Shown: piece after piece, positions 47,340 through 57,700 of the stretch
Layout of the letters: each line of letters begins with the position of its first letter
How positions within the stretch are numbered: position 1 is the stretch's first letter
Source of the DNA: Plantago major
Lineage: Eukaryota > Streptophyta > Magnoliopsida > Lamiales > Plantaginaceae
DNA: 64,000 bases
Direction of reading: 5' to 3'
NCBI GenBank assembly: GCA_026545765.1
Contig: CM048839.1
Coordinates: 56,235,177 to 56,299,176, forward strand
Program-made: the position numbers and the translations under genes
Notes under the pieces: generated by a model
The model's input: the letters and a program-made list of their open reading frames with translations, nothing else
What the model was told of the DNA's origin: nothing
The model's database searches: none

Positions 47340-47350
<11 letters not shown>
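47092..47350. repeat. MULE left terminal inverted repeat
   Basis: It matches the reverse complement of the right arm through the telling stretches CAACACCAAATATTTGCG, AACATTAACATGCACG and GTTGGGAAATATGTAG. It is followed by an A-run and (TA)n (47341-47400), then inverted AACCGGCC motifs. Confidence 0.8.
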
Positions 47351-47404
<54 letters not shown>

Positions 47405-47524
47405 ATGAAATGGCGGTTTTGAAAAATGGCCGGTTTTGAGAACCGGCCTCTTTTTTTTTTTCAATTTCTGTTTCCCAACTTTTTTCACAAAACGGCCGGT
47501 TCAACCGTAACCGAATTTTGGTTC

Positions 47525-47533
47525 TATAAATAA
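47525..47533 (+). promoter_or_regulatory. TATA box of the PMD gene
   Basis: TATAAATAA lies about 100 bp before the ATG at 47633, with C/A-rich leader sequence between (CATTTTTACACCACAACTC). This is a normal plant promoter distance. Confidence 0.55.
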
Positions 47534-47632
47534 TCTCCTCATATATCACATTTTTACACCACAACTCTCCATTCAAACGTTCTTCTTCCTTACAACATAC
47601 TATCAAATACTTAGCAATCTGGTTAGTGTTAA

Positions 47633-50172
47633 ATGTCAGGAATCTGGAAGGTAAAGTTATGATAATACATTAATAAACCGTAGTATATTTGATTGCTCAT
47701 CTTTCTCTATGAATTCTAACACTCCGACTATTCTCATTTTCCTATAGAAACTCAGTAAGGGCGGTTCATCCAAAGATGGCGGTGCTGAAGATAAAAGACG
47801 GGGCAAGAAGAACGCAAAGGATATCCCGTCGGTACTAGTCGACCAGTATTCTGGACGCTTGAAAGAGATTCGTGGAAGGGAAAGAGGGCACATACCTGCT
47901 TCAGCCAGAGCTAGAAGGTCCAAATTGATGGCCAATGAAGAGTTAAGTTCTGATCATACGGAGAACTTAATAGAGGACTCCTACGAGTCACCCGAAACTA
48001 TCGACACACAAACAAGGAACAGACTTGAAAGTGAAATCCCTCTACAGCAGGGGGCTGATGACTTTCGAGATGACACATCGCCTGAAGCGGATAATAATTT
48101 TAACACCAATTTGTACCGGCCATCTACACATTTCAACGACACCAATTCGTGCCAGGCATCTCCACATTTAAATGATGATGTCCCTCCATTCAACATTTTT
48201 GGTTATTCTCAAATGAGTGACCGCATTGAAGGAGAGGGTGGAAGCGGCCAGCGTGGAGATGAAGCTCCTAATAATGCCACTAATCAACCCTGGAGAGAGC
48301 TAACACAAGGTATTCATGATGCCCGGCAAATGCGGAGTTACTCACAGGATTTCTAGGCCACATTGCTCACTCCATATGGATGGGAAATGTAAGTCATTTA
48401 ATTCCAGATCTTTAAAATCCGAGTATTCATATTTACTATTGTTAACTCATTCTTATTTACTATTTACTTTAAAATGCCGCAGGACCGCGATATTCTAGAG
48501 GGGTTTCACCAATACCGTAAATTAAGCAAGTTCAAAGACTATTCAAACGACGATGTCTTGAATGTTGTCGACAACAACCATCTCTCACACTTGCCCAGCT
48601 GTATGCACCCGAAGATCAACATGCCTTTGATTAGTGCATTTGTTGAACGGTGGCATCCTGAAACTAATAGCTTTCACTTGTCATTCGGTGAGATGACTAT
48701 AACCCTGCATGATGTCCACTATCTGTTAGGAATTCCTGTTCATGGTCGTGCGGTTAAGGTGGAAACGAACCACCCAGAGACGCTCAAGCTCTCATTATCA
48801 ACTCATATGCAACTGAATGATGCATCGGTGAAGGCCAACTTTAAAAGTGCTGGGTTCAAGCGTAGCACAATTGAGGCCGCTTTAAAAGCACAAACTCTTC
48901 CACCTCCTTCACATGCTATCATGTACTTGTTATGGTTGTTAGGCACATCACTATTTGTCGACAAGAGTGGTCATCGAGTACCAGTCGGATTTCTACTGTT
49001 CCTACATCAGCTGGATGAGTTTCATATGTACGCATGGGGAGCTGCTGCACTTGCGAATCAATATAGACAGTTGGGAATTGCATCACGTATTGACTACAAA
49101 CAAATAGATGGGTGTCTCTCACTTGTGCAGGTTTGCTCGCTCTATATTATTTATACATTTTTTCATAACTATAAAAAAAGAATACATTTTTTTATTGAAG
49201 TCTTTATACGATTTCAGCTGTGGATCTACAAGCACCTTCCTGGTTTTGAATCTTGGAACTTGGGAACCATCGACCAAGATCAAACTGCTCTACATCTTGC
49301 ATACAGAAGTGCCCTGGACAATGTTCCTGCAAATGAAGTATGTCATGAAATTTATCACGCTTGTCTTCATTAAGATTTAAACTCTGTTATAATTATTTAC
49401 TTATGTTACTTACCTCTTATGTAATAGGTTATTTGGACACCATTTGGACAAAGAGCGGAGGAAGCTGTCCCCATTTCTCAATTTAGGGGAATTATTCATT
49501 ATTTAAAGATTACGGAGGCTTACATGCCAGATTGTGTTATGCGCCAGTTCGGATACTCCCAATTCATTCCTCAACCACTCATAACACCAATGCTTGTGCA
49601 AAGGCCACCACAACCGTCACTCTATCGATGTTATTATCGTGCTGGAGACTCATTCGAGAACTTTCAGAACGTTCGATGTAATTTCCATCTCCAAATACTT
49701 CGAGTGCATTACGGAACTGAAGCTCTTCTAGCGTACCAGGACTGGTTTCGCCCAAGGACGCATATGCAAGTGACACGCCAAGAATCATTTACTCGAAGGG
49801 AACATTACCGACCAACCGACATGAATCCTACCGTGGTATAGTTCCTAAACATTCAATACATATACATACACGACGTTAGCATTTCATCAAATCCTTACTT
49901 TATGTGTTTTTAATATGTAGAGGATACAATGGCTCGGGGCTAAACTTGCACGCATCGCTAAGCCAAGCAAGCGTTATATGAGCCAGAAAGACGTATTCGA
50001 CATTGTCGATGAAATTTGTGAACACTTTCAAGATGTTATTCCATTACCTAGTCAACAGTTAATGCATGTAATATTTTCTATTCAAGTTCGTCCGTGTTCA
50101 AGTTGTAACCTTTTATTCGGAAGTATTTCGGTTCAAGTTCGAATTAAAGTTAAAGTTGCGAATTCAAAATAA
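47633..50172 (+). CDS. Plant mobile domain (PMD) protein gene inside the MULE
   Basis: Exons inferred from GT-AG borders in matching phase: 47633-47650, 47748-48388, 48483-49130, 49218-49337, 49428-49835, 49921-50172, about 695 residues. The N-terminus is basic then Asn/Asp-rich linker. The PMD begins in exon 3: ERWHPETNSFHLSFGEMTITL, DVHYLLGIPVHG, IMYLLWLLGTSLF; then WGAAALANQYRQL, WIYKHLPGF, and in exon 5 WTPFGQ and MRQFGYSQ. PMD proteins include the nuclear factors MAIN/MAIL1 and many transposon-borne relatives. Exon 2 carries a 1-nt loss near 48352 (TAG at 48354); restoring one base makes exon 2 a whole number of codons and gives GHIAHSIWMGN joined to exon 3. The last exon end is uncertain. 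It is probably recently disabled, unless an alternative splice avoids the shift. Confidence 0.8.
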
Positions 50173-50389
50173 ATAAATTTAAAATTTAAAAAAAAAATTG
50201 CCGGTCAAACGGGCCAGTTTAAAACGGCCGGTTTTGAGAACCGGCCGTTTTGTGAAAAAAGTTGGGAAATATATACAAAAATTGAAAAACACAAAAAAAA
50301 AAAACAGATGAAATGGCCGGTTTTGTGAACAGGCCATTTCATGGCAAATTTTTTTTTTTATTTTTTTTTATCAATTTCTCTACATATTT

Positions 50390-50847
50390 CCCAACTTTTT
50401 CCACTTTTCACAAAAAAAAATTTGTGAAAAATTTTCGATGTTTTTTATTGTTGTAATTTGTATTCAATCGTGCATGTTAATGTTATTGTGTTTGTGTAAA
50501 CGAGTTATTTCGATTTTACGTTAATTTTATAATTTTTTTTTGAACCGGCCATTTCATGGAAATTTTTTTTTTTTTGTTTTTCACTTTTTTTTTTCCAATT
50601 TCTCTACATATTTCCCAACTTTTTCCACTTTTCACCAAAAAAAAAAATTTGTGAAAAATTTTCGATGTTTTTTATTGTTGTAATTTGTATTCAATCGTGC
50701 ATGTTAATGTTATTGTGTTTGTGTAAATTAGTTATTTCGAGTTTACGTTAATTTTATAAGTTTTTTTTTTAGTTAATGGCAGTTTAGGTAAGTACGCAAA
50801 TATTTGGTGTTGCGTTTAGCCAAAAAGGTGTTGCGTTTAACAACACC
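50390..50847. repeat. MULE right terminal inverted repeat with an internal tandem duplication
   Basis: The block from TTTCTCTACATATTTCCC to TTTTATAATTTTTTTT (about 190 bp) is present twice (50375-50540 and 50598-50768). Only the outer copy continues to the terminus. The two blocks are separated by GAACCGGCCATTTCATGG. Confidence 0.75.
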
Positions 50848-51286
50848 CCTGATTTGTCTGAAATGGATCTGCTCAATAACCCGCAAAATTATATAACACG
50901 ACCCAACAACCCGCGAAATTGATTGGAAGTGTGTTAAATTACAAATTAGTCCGTCTTTTTTGTCTCTCTAATAAGTTTGTCTTTCCTAAAACTTTGTGTT
51001 TAAATTACGAAGTAATGATATAACCAAACAAGGAGCGCGTGGAGGGGAACGATTTTATAATCTTTTGAGTGTTTGGTATAAAATTAAAACTTTAATTTAA
51101 GTAAAAATCTTGATGTTTTTAACCATTTTTCACGATTTTAGTTCTCAACCAAACATCCTCCAAGATGATGTAGTTTGATTGGATACCCAATGTACGAAGA
51201 TATACAAAATAATTTTAGTTAATATTGCTAAGGGACTGAAAGCTTCATTGCCAGAACTTTGAGATGTCATAAGCCATTAAATTCTA

Positions 51287-51541
51287 CTCCCTCCCTACGT
51301 CATGTAGAATTTCATATATTTGTCATTTTTAGCCGTCCCACATAACTTCATAAATTACTAAAAAATGAAGCTACCCCACACCCAACAAATAATAAACAAT
51401 CTCAACTTTACACTCAAATTACCCAATTTGTCATTAAAACTACACTTTTTTCCACTTCTTCTATATTCTATCATTACTTTAACTTTTCGCATAAAACTGC
51501 GCGCTAACCCTAATGCATGAAGTTCTCCGGGACAGAGCGAG
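51287..51541. mobile_element. Stowaway MITE
   Basis: The ends CTCCCTCCCTACGTC and GGGACAGAGCGAG are inverted and match the Stowaway (Tc1/mariner) consensus CTCCCTCCGT. They are flanked by TA on both sides (51285-51286, 51542-51543). 255 bp, noncoding. Confidence 0.8.
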
Positions 51542-51627
51542 TAAATATAAGCAAAAAAATGCAAATATAACTTCACAAACCATCGAGCAAGACCAGAATA
51601 CGCTCCTTCACACGCGTAGCGTGTGAC

Positions 51628-51633
<6 letters not shown>

Positions 51634-51702
<69 letters not shown>
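51634..51702. repeat. (TA)n microsatellite, left of the minisatellite
   Basis: An uninterrupted TA run. A hairpin CACACGC-GTA-GCGTGTG lies just before it (51612-51628). Confidence 0.9.
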
Positions 51703-51706
<4 letters not shown>

Positions 51707-51710
51707 TTCT

Positions 51711-51990
51711 CTGGGCACGGATCCTTGCAATCCTTGCACCCCGGACATGTCTATGGACACGGATCCTTGCCATCCTTGCACCCCGGACATTTCTCTGGAC
51801 ACGGATCCTTGCAATCCTTGCACCCCGGACATGTCACTGGACACGGATTCTTGCCATCCTTGCACCGGACATGTCTCCAGACACGGATCCTTGCCATCTC
51901 AGACCCTTGACATGTCTCTGACACGGATCTCATAATCCTTGCACCGGACATGTCCTCGACACACCATGCTTGCACCCCAGACATGTCTCT
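51711..51990. repeat. 42-bp minisatellite, about seven units
   Basis: The unit contains CACGGATCCTTGC, ATCCTTGCACCCCGG and ACATGTCTCTGGA. The first three units are nearly identical; later ones lose 1-4 bases. Since 42 is a multiple of three, most frames stay open. The minus strand can encode a 14-residue Cys/Pro/Lys repeat (CPGCKDGKDPCPEK) and the plus strand a His/Gly/Ser/Leu repeat. I see no start context or flanking exon, so I do not call a gene. Confidence 0.8.
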
Positions 51991-51991
51991 G

Positions 51992-52157
<166 letters not shown>

Positions 52158-52533
52158 TGAATCGAAAGATTTAATTTAAGTTAAACTGGACTTATTTGTA
52201 ATATATATGTAAATTAGACTGTAATTATAAAAAAAAAAAACAAATATGTCTTATTCATTATAAATCCAAGACCTAATTCAACTCCAACAAAATCAATTCA
52301 TCATTAAAATATTCAATATGCCTTCTACAATTAAATTTTAACTCTAATTCAACCCAACAAAATCAATTCATCATTAAAAAGACAACGATAACCAATATTT
52401 TTTCTCCAATTAAATTAAAACATATTACTTCGCACTAACTCAAATTCTTATTCAACTTGAAATTAAAAAGGCAATTCATTATCAGAAAGAACGATAGTAT
52501 TTACTTTCATTTACTTCTATTTTGTGTAACTAA

Positions 52534-52646
52534 GGCTCTGTTCTTTTCAACTAAAGTTTACTGAACTGAACTGAACTGAATTGTAGTATAAAATATAACT
52601 AAGCTGAACTGAACTGAATGAGTTTTAAGTTGAAAATAACAGAACC
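52534..52646. mobile_element. Tourist-like MITE, 113 bp
   Basis: The ends GGCTCTGTTCTTTTCAACT and AGTTGAAAATAACAGAACC are inverted repeats (17 of 19) flanked by TAA on both sides (52531-52533, 52647-52649). The interior is made of CTGAA repeats. A related element is at 60039-60173. Confidence 0.75.
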
Positions 52647-52649
52647 TAA

Positions 52650-53922
52650 GTGACATAATAACACGCCTATCGTGTAGTTGTATACTAATTGCAGTATTGT
52701 ACCAAGGAGGATGAAAGTTCAAAACTCATGCAAAGTTATTTGAATTCTTTATCAAATTTAAGCAGAAATCATTGTTTGTCTCAGAATCCCTTCAAAAGCG
52801 TTTCCTCGAGGTCAAATATACTCCCATTTCAATATTAGTTTACTTTTACAATTTTATGGAGTCATTCAATTTTACAAAAAGTTCTTCGACATTTGTCACA
52901 CAACGTTCAGAACTGACAATTTAGTTTGAAATTATTAGTTTTACAACTCAAATTTTAATTTTTCAAGTTTGAAGTAATCAATTCTAAAAAGAAGACTCGG
53001 AAAATTCAAATAACTCATTTTCAAGACTAAGAATTTTGATTTACAACATAATTGAAATACATGAAGTCAAATTAAATCCAATTAGCTCAAGTGTAACTGG
53101 GGCAATCCAAGAAAGGTAAAAGCATTAAAAAGAGTTGGTGATTTCGGTTAACATAAGAATATTAGTAACATTAATTAAAAAAATGCAGTGAAATTAGTTT
53201 TTTTAGATATAATATTACAATTACAATTTTTAGTTTTGGACAAATTTATAATCACTATAATCTATAATAATATTTAAGAGTACTTGATTTTGATGATTAA
53301 TGAACTAATGAAGTGAACTTTACACATTTTTAGTAATGTGTAAAGTTTCATATAACAGATAAAAATGGAAAATATATGAAGTTTTGTGTCACCAAAGGAG
53401 TACATGTTCTCAGACAATTTGTTGTTTACACATCACATTGATGGGTGTTCTTTCGAGTTTTAGGAAGTTTTATCTCTGTAGTAAACTCCAATGGTATGGA
53501 AGTAAAAGACAGCACTATCCGTATTGTTTGATGTTGTATAAATTCTCTTTTTATATCCCTTGTGGTGAATTCGCTCCCAAACTGGTCTGAGCCGGAATTA
53601 CCTGGTTCGTTCCAGGCTGGATCGAGTAAATTTCAGTCCCATCAATTGCAACTTTGGTCCCGTCAGGATCTGCACAGACGATTGCGCATAAACTTATCCA
53701 TGATAAGTATCATGGTTCGACCATCATTTTGACCATTAGTCTCATTATGCTTTGAAAATTACGGCCGGGTATGCGAATAACTGATAAACCCCTTAAAATC
53801 AAGAAAACCTAGAATCTGTTTTTGTGAATATTTTTGATCAACGAGGGTACCACCCCCTAGACGAAATTTTTTTATTTCACAAAAACAACTTTTGACATAT
53901 TTCGAAAAATTTTACTTTGAGT
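52650..53922. other. Intergenic DNA with one possible orphan exon
   Basis: AT-rich and mostly unassigned. ACACG-CCTAT-CGTGT followed by CTAA|T (52662-52689) resembles a Helitron 3' end but is unsupported otherwise. On the minus strand 53669-53602 is bounded by AG and GT and reads DPDG...KVAIDGTEIYSIQPG. It could be an exon of a gene fragment; I do not recognise the protein. Confidence 0.35.
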
Positions 53923-54130
53923 AACTTTTATGAGAGACTGTCTCTCGAAGAGACCAAATCAAACATTACATCACATGTTTAGCTACAAACATCACATGTT
54001 ATAAATGCATATAATGCAAATATAATATAGATCTATTATACACACGATGTTTGAAGTTAAATATATGATATTTGTACGTAAATATGTGATGTTGAATTAG
54101 TCTCTCTCTGAGACGGTCTCTTACAAAAGT
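53923..54130. mobile_element. AGTCTC-type MITE
   Basis: Inverted ends ACTTTTATGAGAGACTGTCT and AGACGGTCTCTTACAAAAGT, 208 bp, with an AT-rich interior full of ATGTGATGTT-like words. No coding capacity. Confidence 0.6.
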
Positions 54131-54786
54131 TGTGCAAGTTTGTATTTTACTTTTTGGGCAGCCACATGGGGTAAGGAAAAATTGTTACTTTGGGGCAAAA
54201 TATTTTATTTCACTAAAATAATTTCTCATATGTTATGTTGATTTTTTTTTTCTTCAGTCTGGTGGTAAATTGGTGGGTTTTAGCAGGTTCAAGTGCGTTA
54301 CTACATATTTAGGGTTAGTCCACCACACCATAACTAGCTGCTAACATGCCAAGACTAATAACCTCAAAAATTCCAATGGGCGACATTTGATTTGGGTAGG
54401 ATGAATTGAAACGGAAAAGTACTACCAACATGACGAGATTTTACTATGTTCACGTAAGATTGGTACATTGCATCCCAGATGATCCAGGGAAAAATGCAAT
54501 ATCAAGACGCAGAAATATTTATAAAAGGAGGAAGAACTATGCGCTACTGCATTTCTGTTTATGGATGATTCGATCAGGAACTGAAGTTATAAAATGTAGA
54601 GTGGGGGTGCGGGGCAGTGGACACATAATTTCTTAATTAGTATATTTAAAATTCGTCCAATCGATATGGTATATTACATTCAACACGAACCATTGAATAT
54701 AAATGACCTGGCCAATGCTGCCGCGAAGGCAATAGAAGAGAGATGATCACTCTGTTACCTTAATGCAAGAGCAATGTAACTCACTT

Positions 54787-57700
54787 CTATAGAAGAAAAT
54801 GATCTATCATATGCTGTATAACGTCTTCACCATCCGAATGCATGGGATGGTCTTTGACCTGCATGATAATTGTCCATCAACAAACTATTTCAGCTGCTTA
54901 TTTTGAGGTAACACTACATCATACATTCACAATGAATTGTATGTATACATGGTTATCCTACTATGTTTATGGCTGTATCAACAGCCAGAGCAATTATCCT
55001 ATTGCCAGAGCAAATTGATGAGTATCAATATGGACAGAATTGTCTTATGATACCAAAAGATCCCCACCCCAAAAAAAAAATCTGCACTCTCCCCACTTGA
55101 TTTTTACCTGAGAAAGTAAGTTTTTACAATTGTCTAAATGTTCCCCAGTTCTTCGACCTAGGGTTTTGTGCAACTTCAATATAATTAATTTAATTACAGT
55201 ACAGTTCGAACTGAATCATGTCTGGAAGAAAAAAACTAGAGCTTGAATGTATCTCCTTATTGCCACTACGAATTTTAAGAGGTTCAGAACTCATTCCCGT
55301 GTGTGTGTGTGTGTGTGTGTGTATATAAAAGTCTCATGAGAGACGGTCTCTAAATAAATTATCTAGAGACGGCCTATTATCAATAAAACCATTCATGTTA
55401 TTAATTAAGCATTTATGCTGTTAATTAAATGGGTTCTTTACCAATGTTGAGATCATTAATGTTCTGATTAATTTCGATTTTATTAATAACCTAGGTCCAT
55501 TTCTAGATAAATTATCTAGAAACCGTCTCTCAGTAGAGTGACTTATTACAAATAAATTAAAAACATCTAAGTTAGTACTTTGTAACAACTTGAACACAAA
55601 TTGATCGAGACACGGCAATCTGAGCCTGGCCACACAAGTGTCATTTGTATTATATTGTCCGCCTTCGGCGGAACTCCCAAAACACCCCATATCATTAAGA
55701 GTGTGCTTTTTACATACTCCATATCTCATTCGCTCTTTAACTTATGTGGCCGTGGGATATCATAGACTCGCTCCCATTATAATCTACATTCTGGGATTTT
55801 GCATAATCACAAATTTTAAGAAGTTTTGTCATGTTTGTGCATGTGATTTCATGTTTGCCCCTACTTCATGCACAGTCAGTGCTTTTATTTATAATCTCAT
55901 TAACCATCTACATCTCTACACAATCAATGATCTAGGATTATTTGCTCCTGCCCAGCCCCCTTTTAACTTGAACTGACTAAGTGCTTAATCAGGCATTTTC
56001 GGCAGGGGTGAGGGTCCTCTCCAACATTATTCCTACAATATTTCCTCACGCAATCAGGAGATTGATTATTGATATGTGCCAATTAGACTAAACCAAGTGG
56101 AATTAAAATTATTAAGAGTTAACTTCTTTATACATTTCGAAAGGCTTCCAATTACTTGTAAAAAATAAATAATGAATAACAAAAATGTAATTACGATGTT
56201 CACTCTCCAATTATCTTATGTTATTTCAAACTGAATTACCCCTTTGTGTGTCTACTTACGTGCTCAAATGAGTATAATTATGGAAATTTACATATACGCC
56301 CCCCGAGTTTCATGCAATAATATACCATTGCTCTATGTGCCGTTAAAATGTTACACCCAGGTGTTAGTCAACTCGTATAAACCACCCCCCTGATGTTCAA
56401 AGTTTCCACCAATTGCGCCTATCACATCAGAATTTATAATTAAAAAAAAATTAAATATGATTTCTTTTATATATTTTCCGGTGACGTTAGCAGGTTACAC
56501 ATCTGCCACTGCCGCTTCAAAGATCCACCCGATGGCAGAGCTGTAAAACACCAAAATCTTTTGTCCACTGGATACCTTTGTTTTGCTTTCCTATTAAAGT
56601 TTTATTCAAGATTATGATGTCATGGTGACGTCATATTGGAAATGTTAACGTAGACTTGGGTTGACCTAATGGGGTGTAAATGTAAGATCCTAACAGAGCA
56701 TAGATACACGAGGACATGAGGTTATTGCCAAAACTCAGGAGGGTGTATCTGTAAATCTCCTTATAGTTGTTAGTTATAGTGCCAAAGCAGAGGACATTTA
56801 ACCCCCTAGAAATCAAGTTTGTGTGCAAGTTTTGTTATACCTGTAAACTGAAGCTCCAAGTAATTGTTAATTAGCTATCAGGTTGTATGAGGACGAAAGC
56901 GTCCTGTACTTGTATTCTCCTGTAAAAATTTTGGAGACTTTACATCTATGGTTGTTTAGGTTTGAAGCTGAAACTGTGAAATGTGCGGGTAGTGGCCTTA
57001 CACAGACCCTACAATACCTTCACTGGACACATTTTCCATGACCCCGGAATTATTATCAACAGCAGTAATTTTATCTATATTAAGAATACAAATGAATATG
57101 ATACTTATGAACCAACGTGATCAGATTTTCTTGTCTATGAAAGTGGAGCACATATTCAGTTGAACTTACAAATATAAATTATATAGACGTATATCTTCAA
57201 GCTATCGGGATGGGACGGAGTGTGGACTGTGGAAGATGGTGTGTGACGAATAGGGGCAAGCTCAGGGACAAGAAAATAGTAGATGGCTCCTTGCTCTTGC
57301 ATAAGGATGATTGGCTGGCAGCCTATCGTTGTTTATTATATAAGTGGTCGGTCCGGCTATTGAGTAATGGTACTCCCTCTGCCCCGTCAAAATTCTATAC
57401 TTTTGCTTTTGGGACGGTTTTTAGAGTAACTTGATTATCTTAGTGGAGGGCTATTAATAAAGATGTGAGAAAAGGTTGCCTAAAATATAAATGTATAGAA
57501 TTCAATGGGACAAATGAAAATGGAACACGTGTAGAATCCAAAGGGTCTAGGTGTACAATATAATGTGGATTGACTATATTTATTAGATATTTAGTGCATC
57601 CAAAAATAAAGTAATTGAAAAAAAATGCCAAAAACGTAAACATATAGTTTAAATTGGAAGGGAAGAAAAAGTAATACAGACAGAATTGGTGTGTGTATAT

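Larger units (their letters stand above)
47092..50847 (+). mobile_element. MULE with long terminal inverted repeats carrying a PMD gene
   Basis: The ends are inverted copies rich in GTTAAACGCAACACC and GGCTAAACGCAACACC, continuing for about 250 bp. They are flanked by TCTGATTTG (47083-47091) and CCTGATTTG (50848-50856), a 9-bp duplication with one mismatch as expected for Mutator-like elements. A paralogous uninterrupted copy of the site exists nearby (46905-46990). The cargo is the spliced PMD gene. No MURA transposase is present, so mobility would need a partner. Confidence 0.8.
44821..50975. mobile_element. Candidate long TIR element enclosing the repeat field and the MULE
   Basis: The left end CTTATGAGAGAC (44821) and the right end GTCTCTCTAATAAG (50962-50975) are near-inverted. 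Inward of both come AAAAGAC and TAATTTG(C/T)AATT. The left terminus resembles the ends of the AGTCTC-type MITEs in this window. No convincing target duplication was found, so the call is tentative. A Ser-rich start of the form MKSSSTMKKSSSKSS at 45137 followed by a GT donor (45200) may be a first exon, but I could not follow it further. Confidence 0.3.

Noticed and set aside
51711..51990. CRISPR-like array
   Set aside because: Units are contiguous with no unique spacers, and the genome is a plant; it is a minisatellite.
54406..54636. 76-residue open frame downstream of the lipase gene
   Set aside because: No recognisable domain, AT-rich surroundings and no supporting splice or promoter context.
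55421..55976. Open frames of about 100 residues on both strands in lipase intron 9
   Set aside because: They overlap a MITE and intron sequence and encode nothing recognisable.
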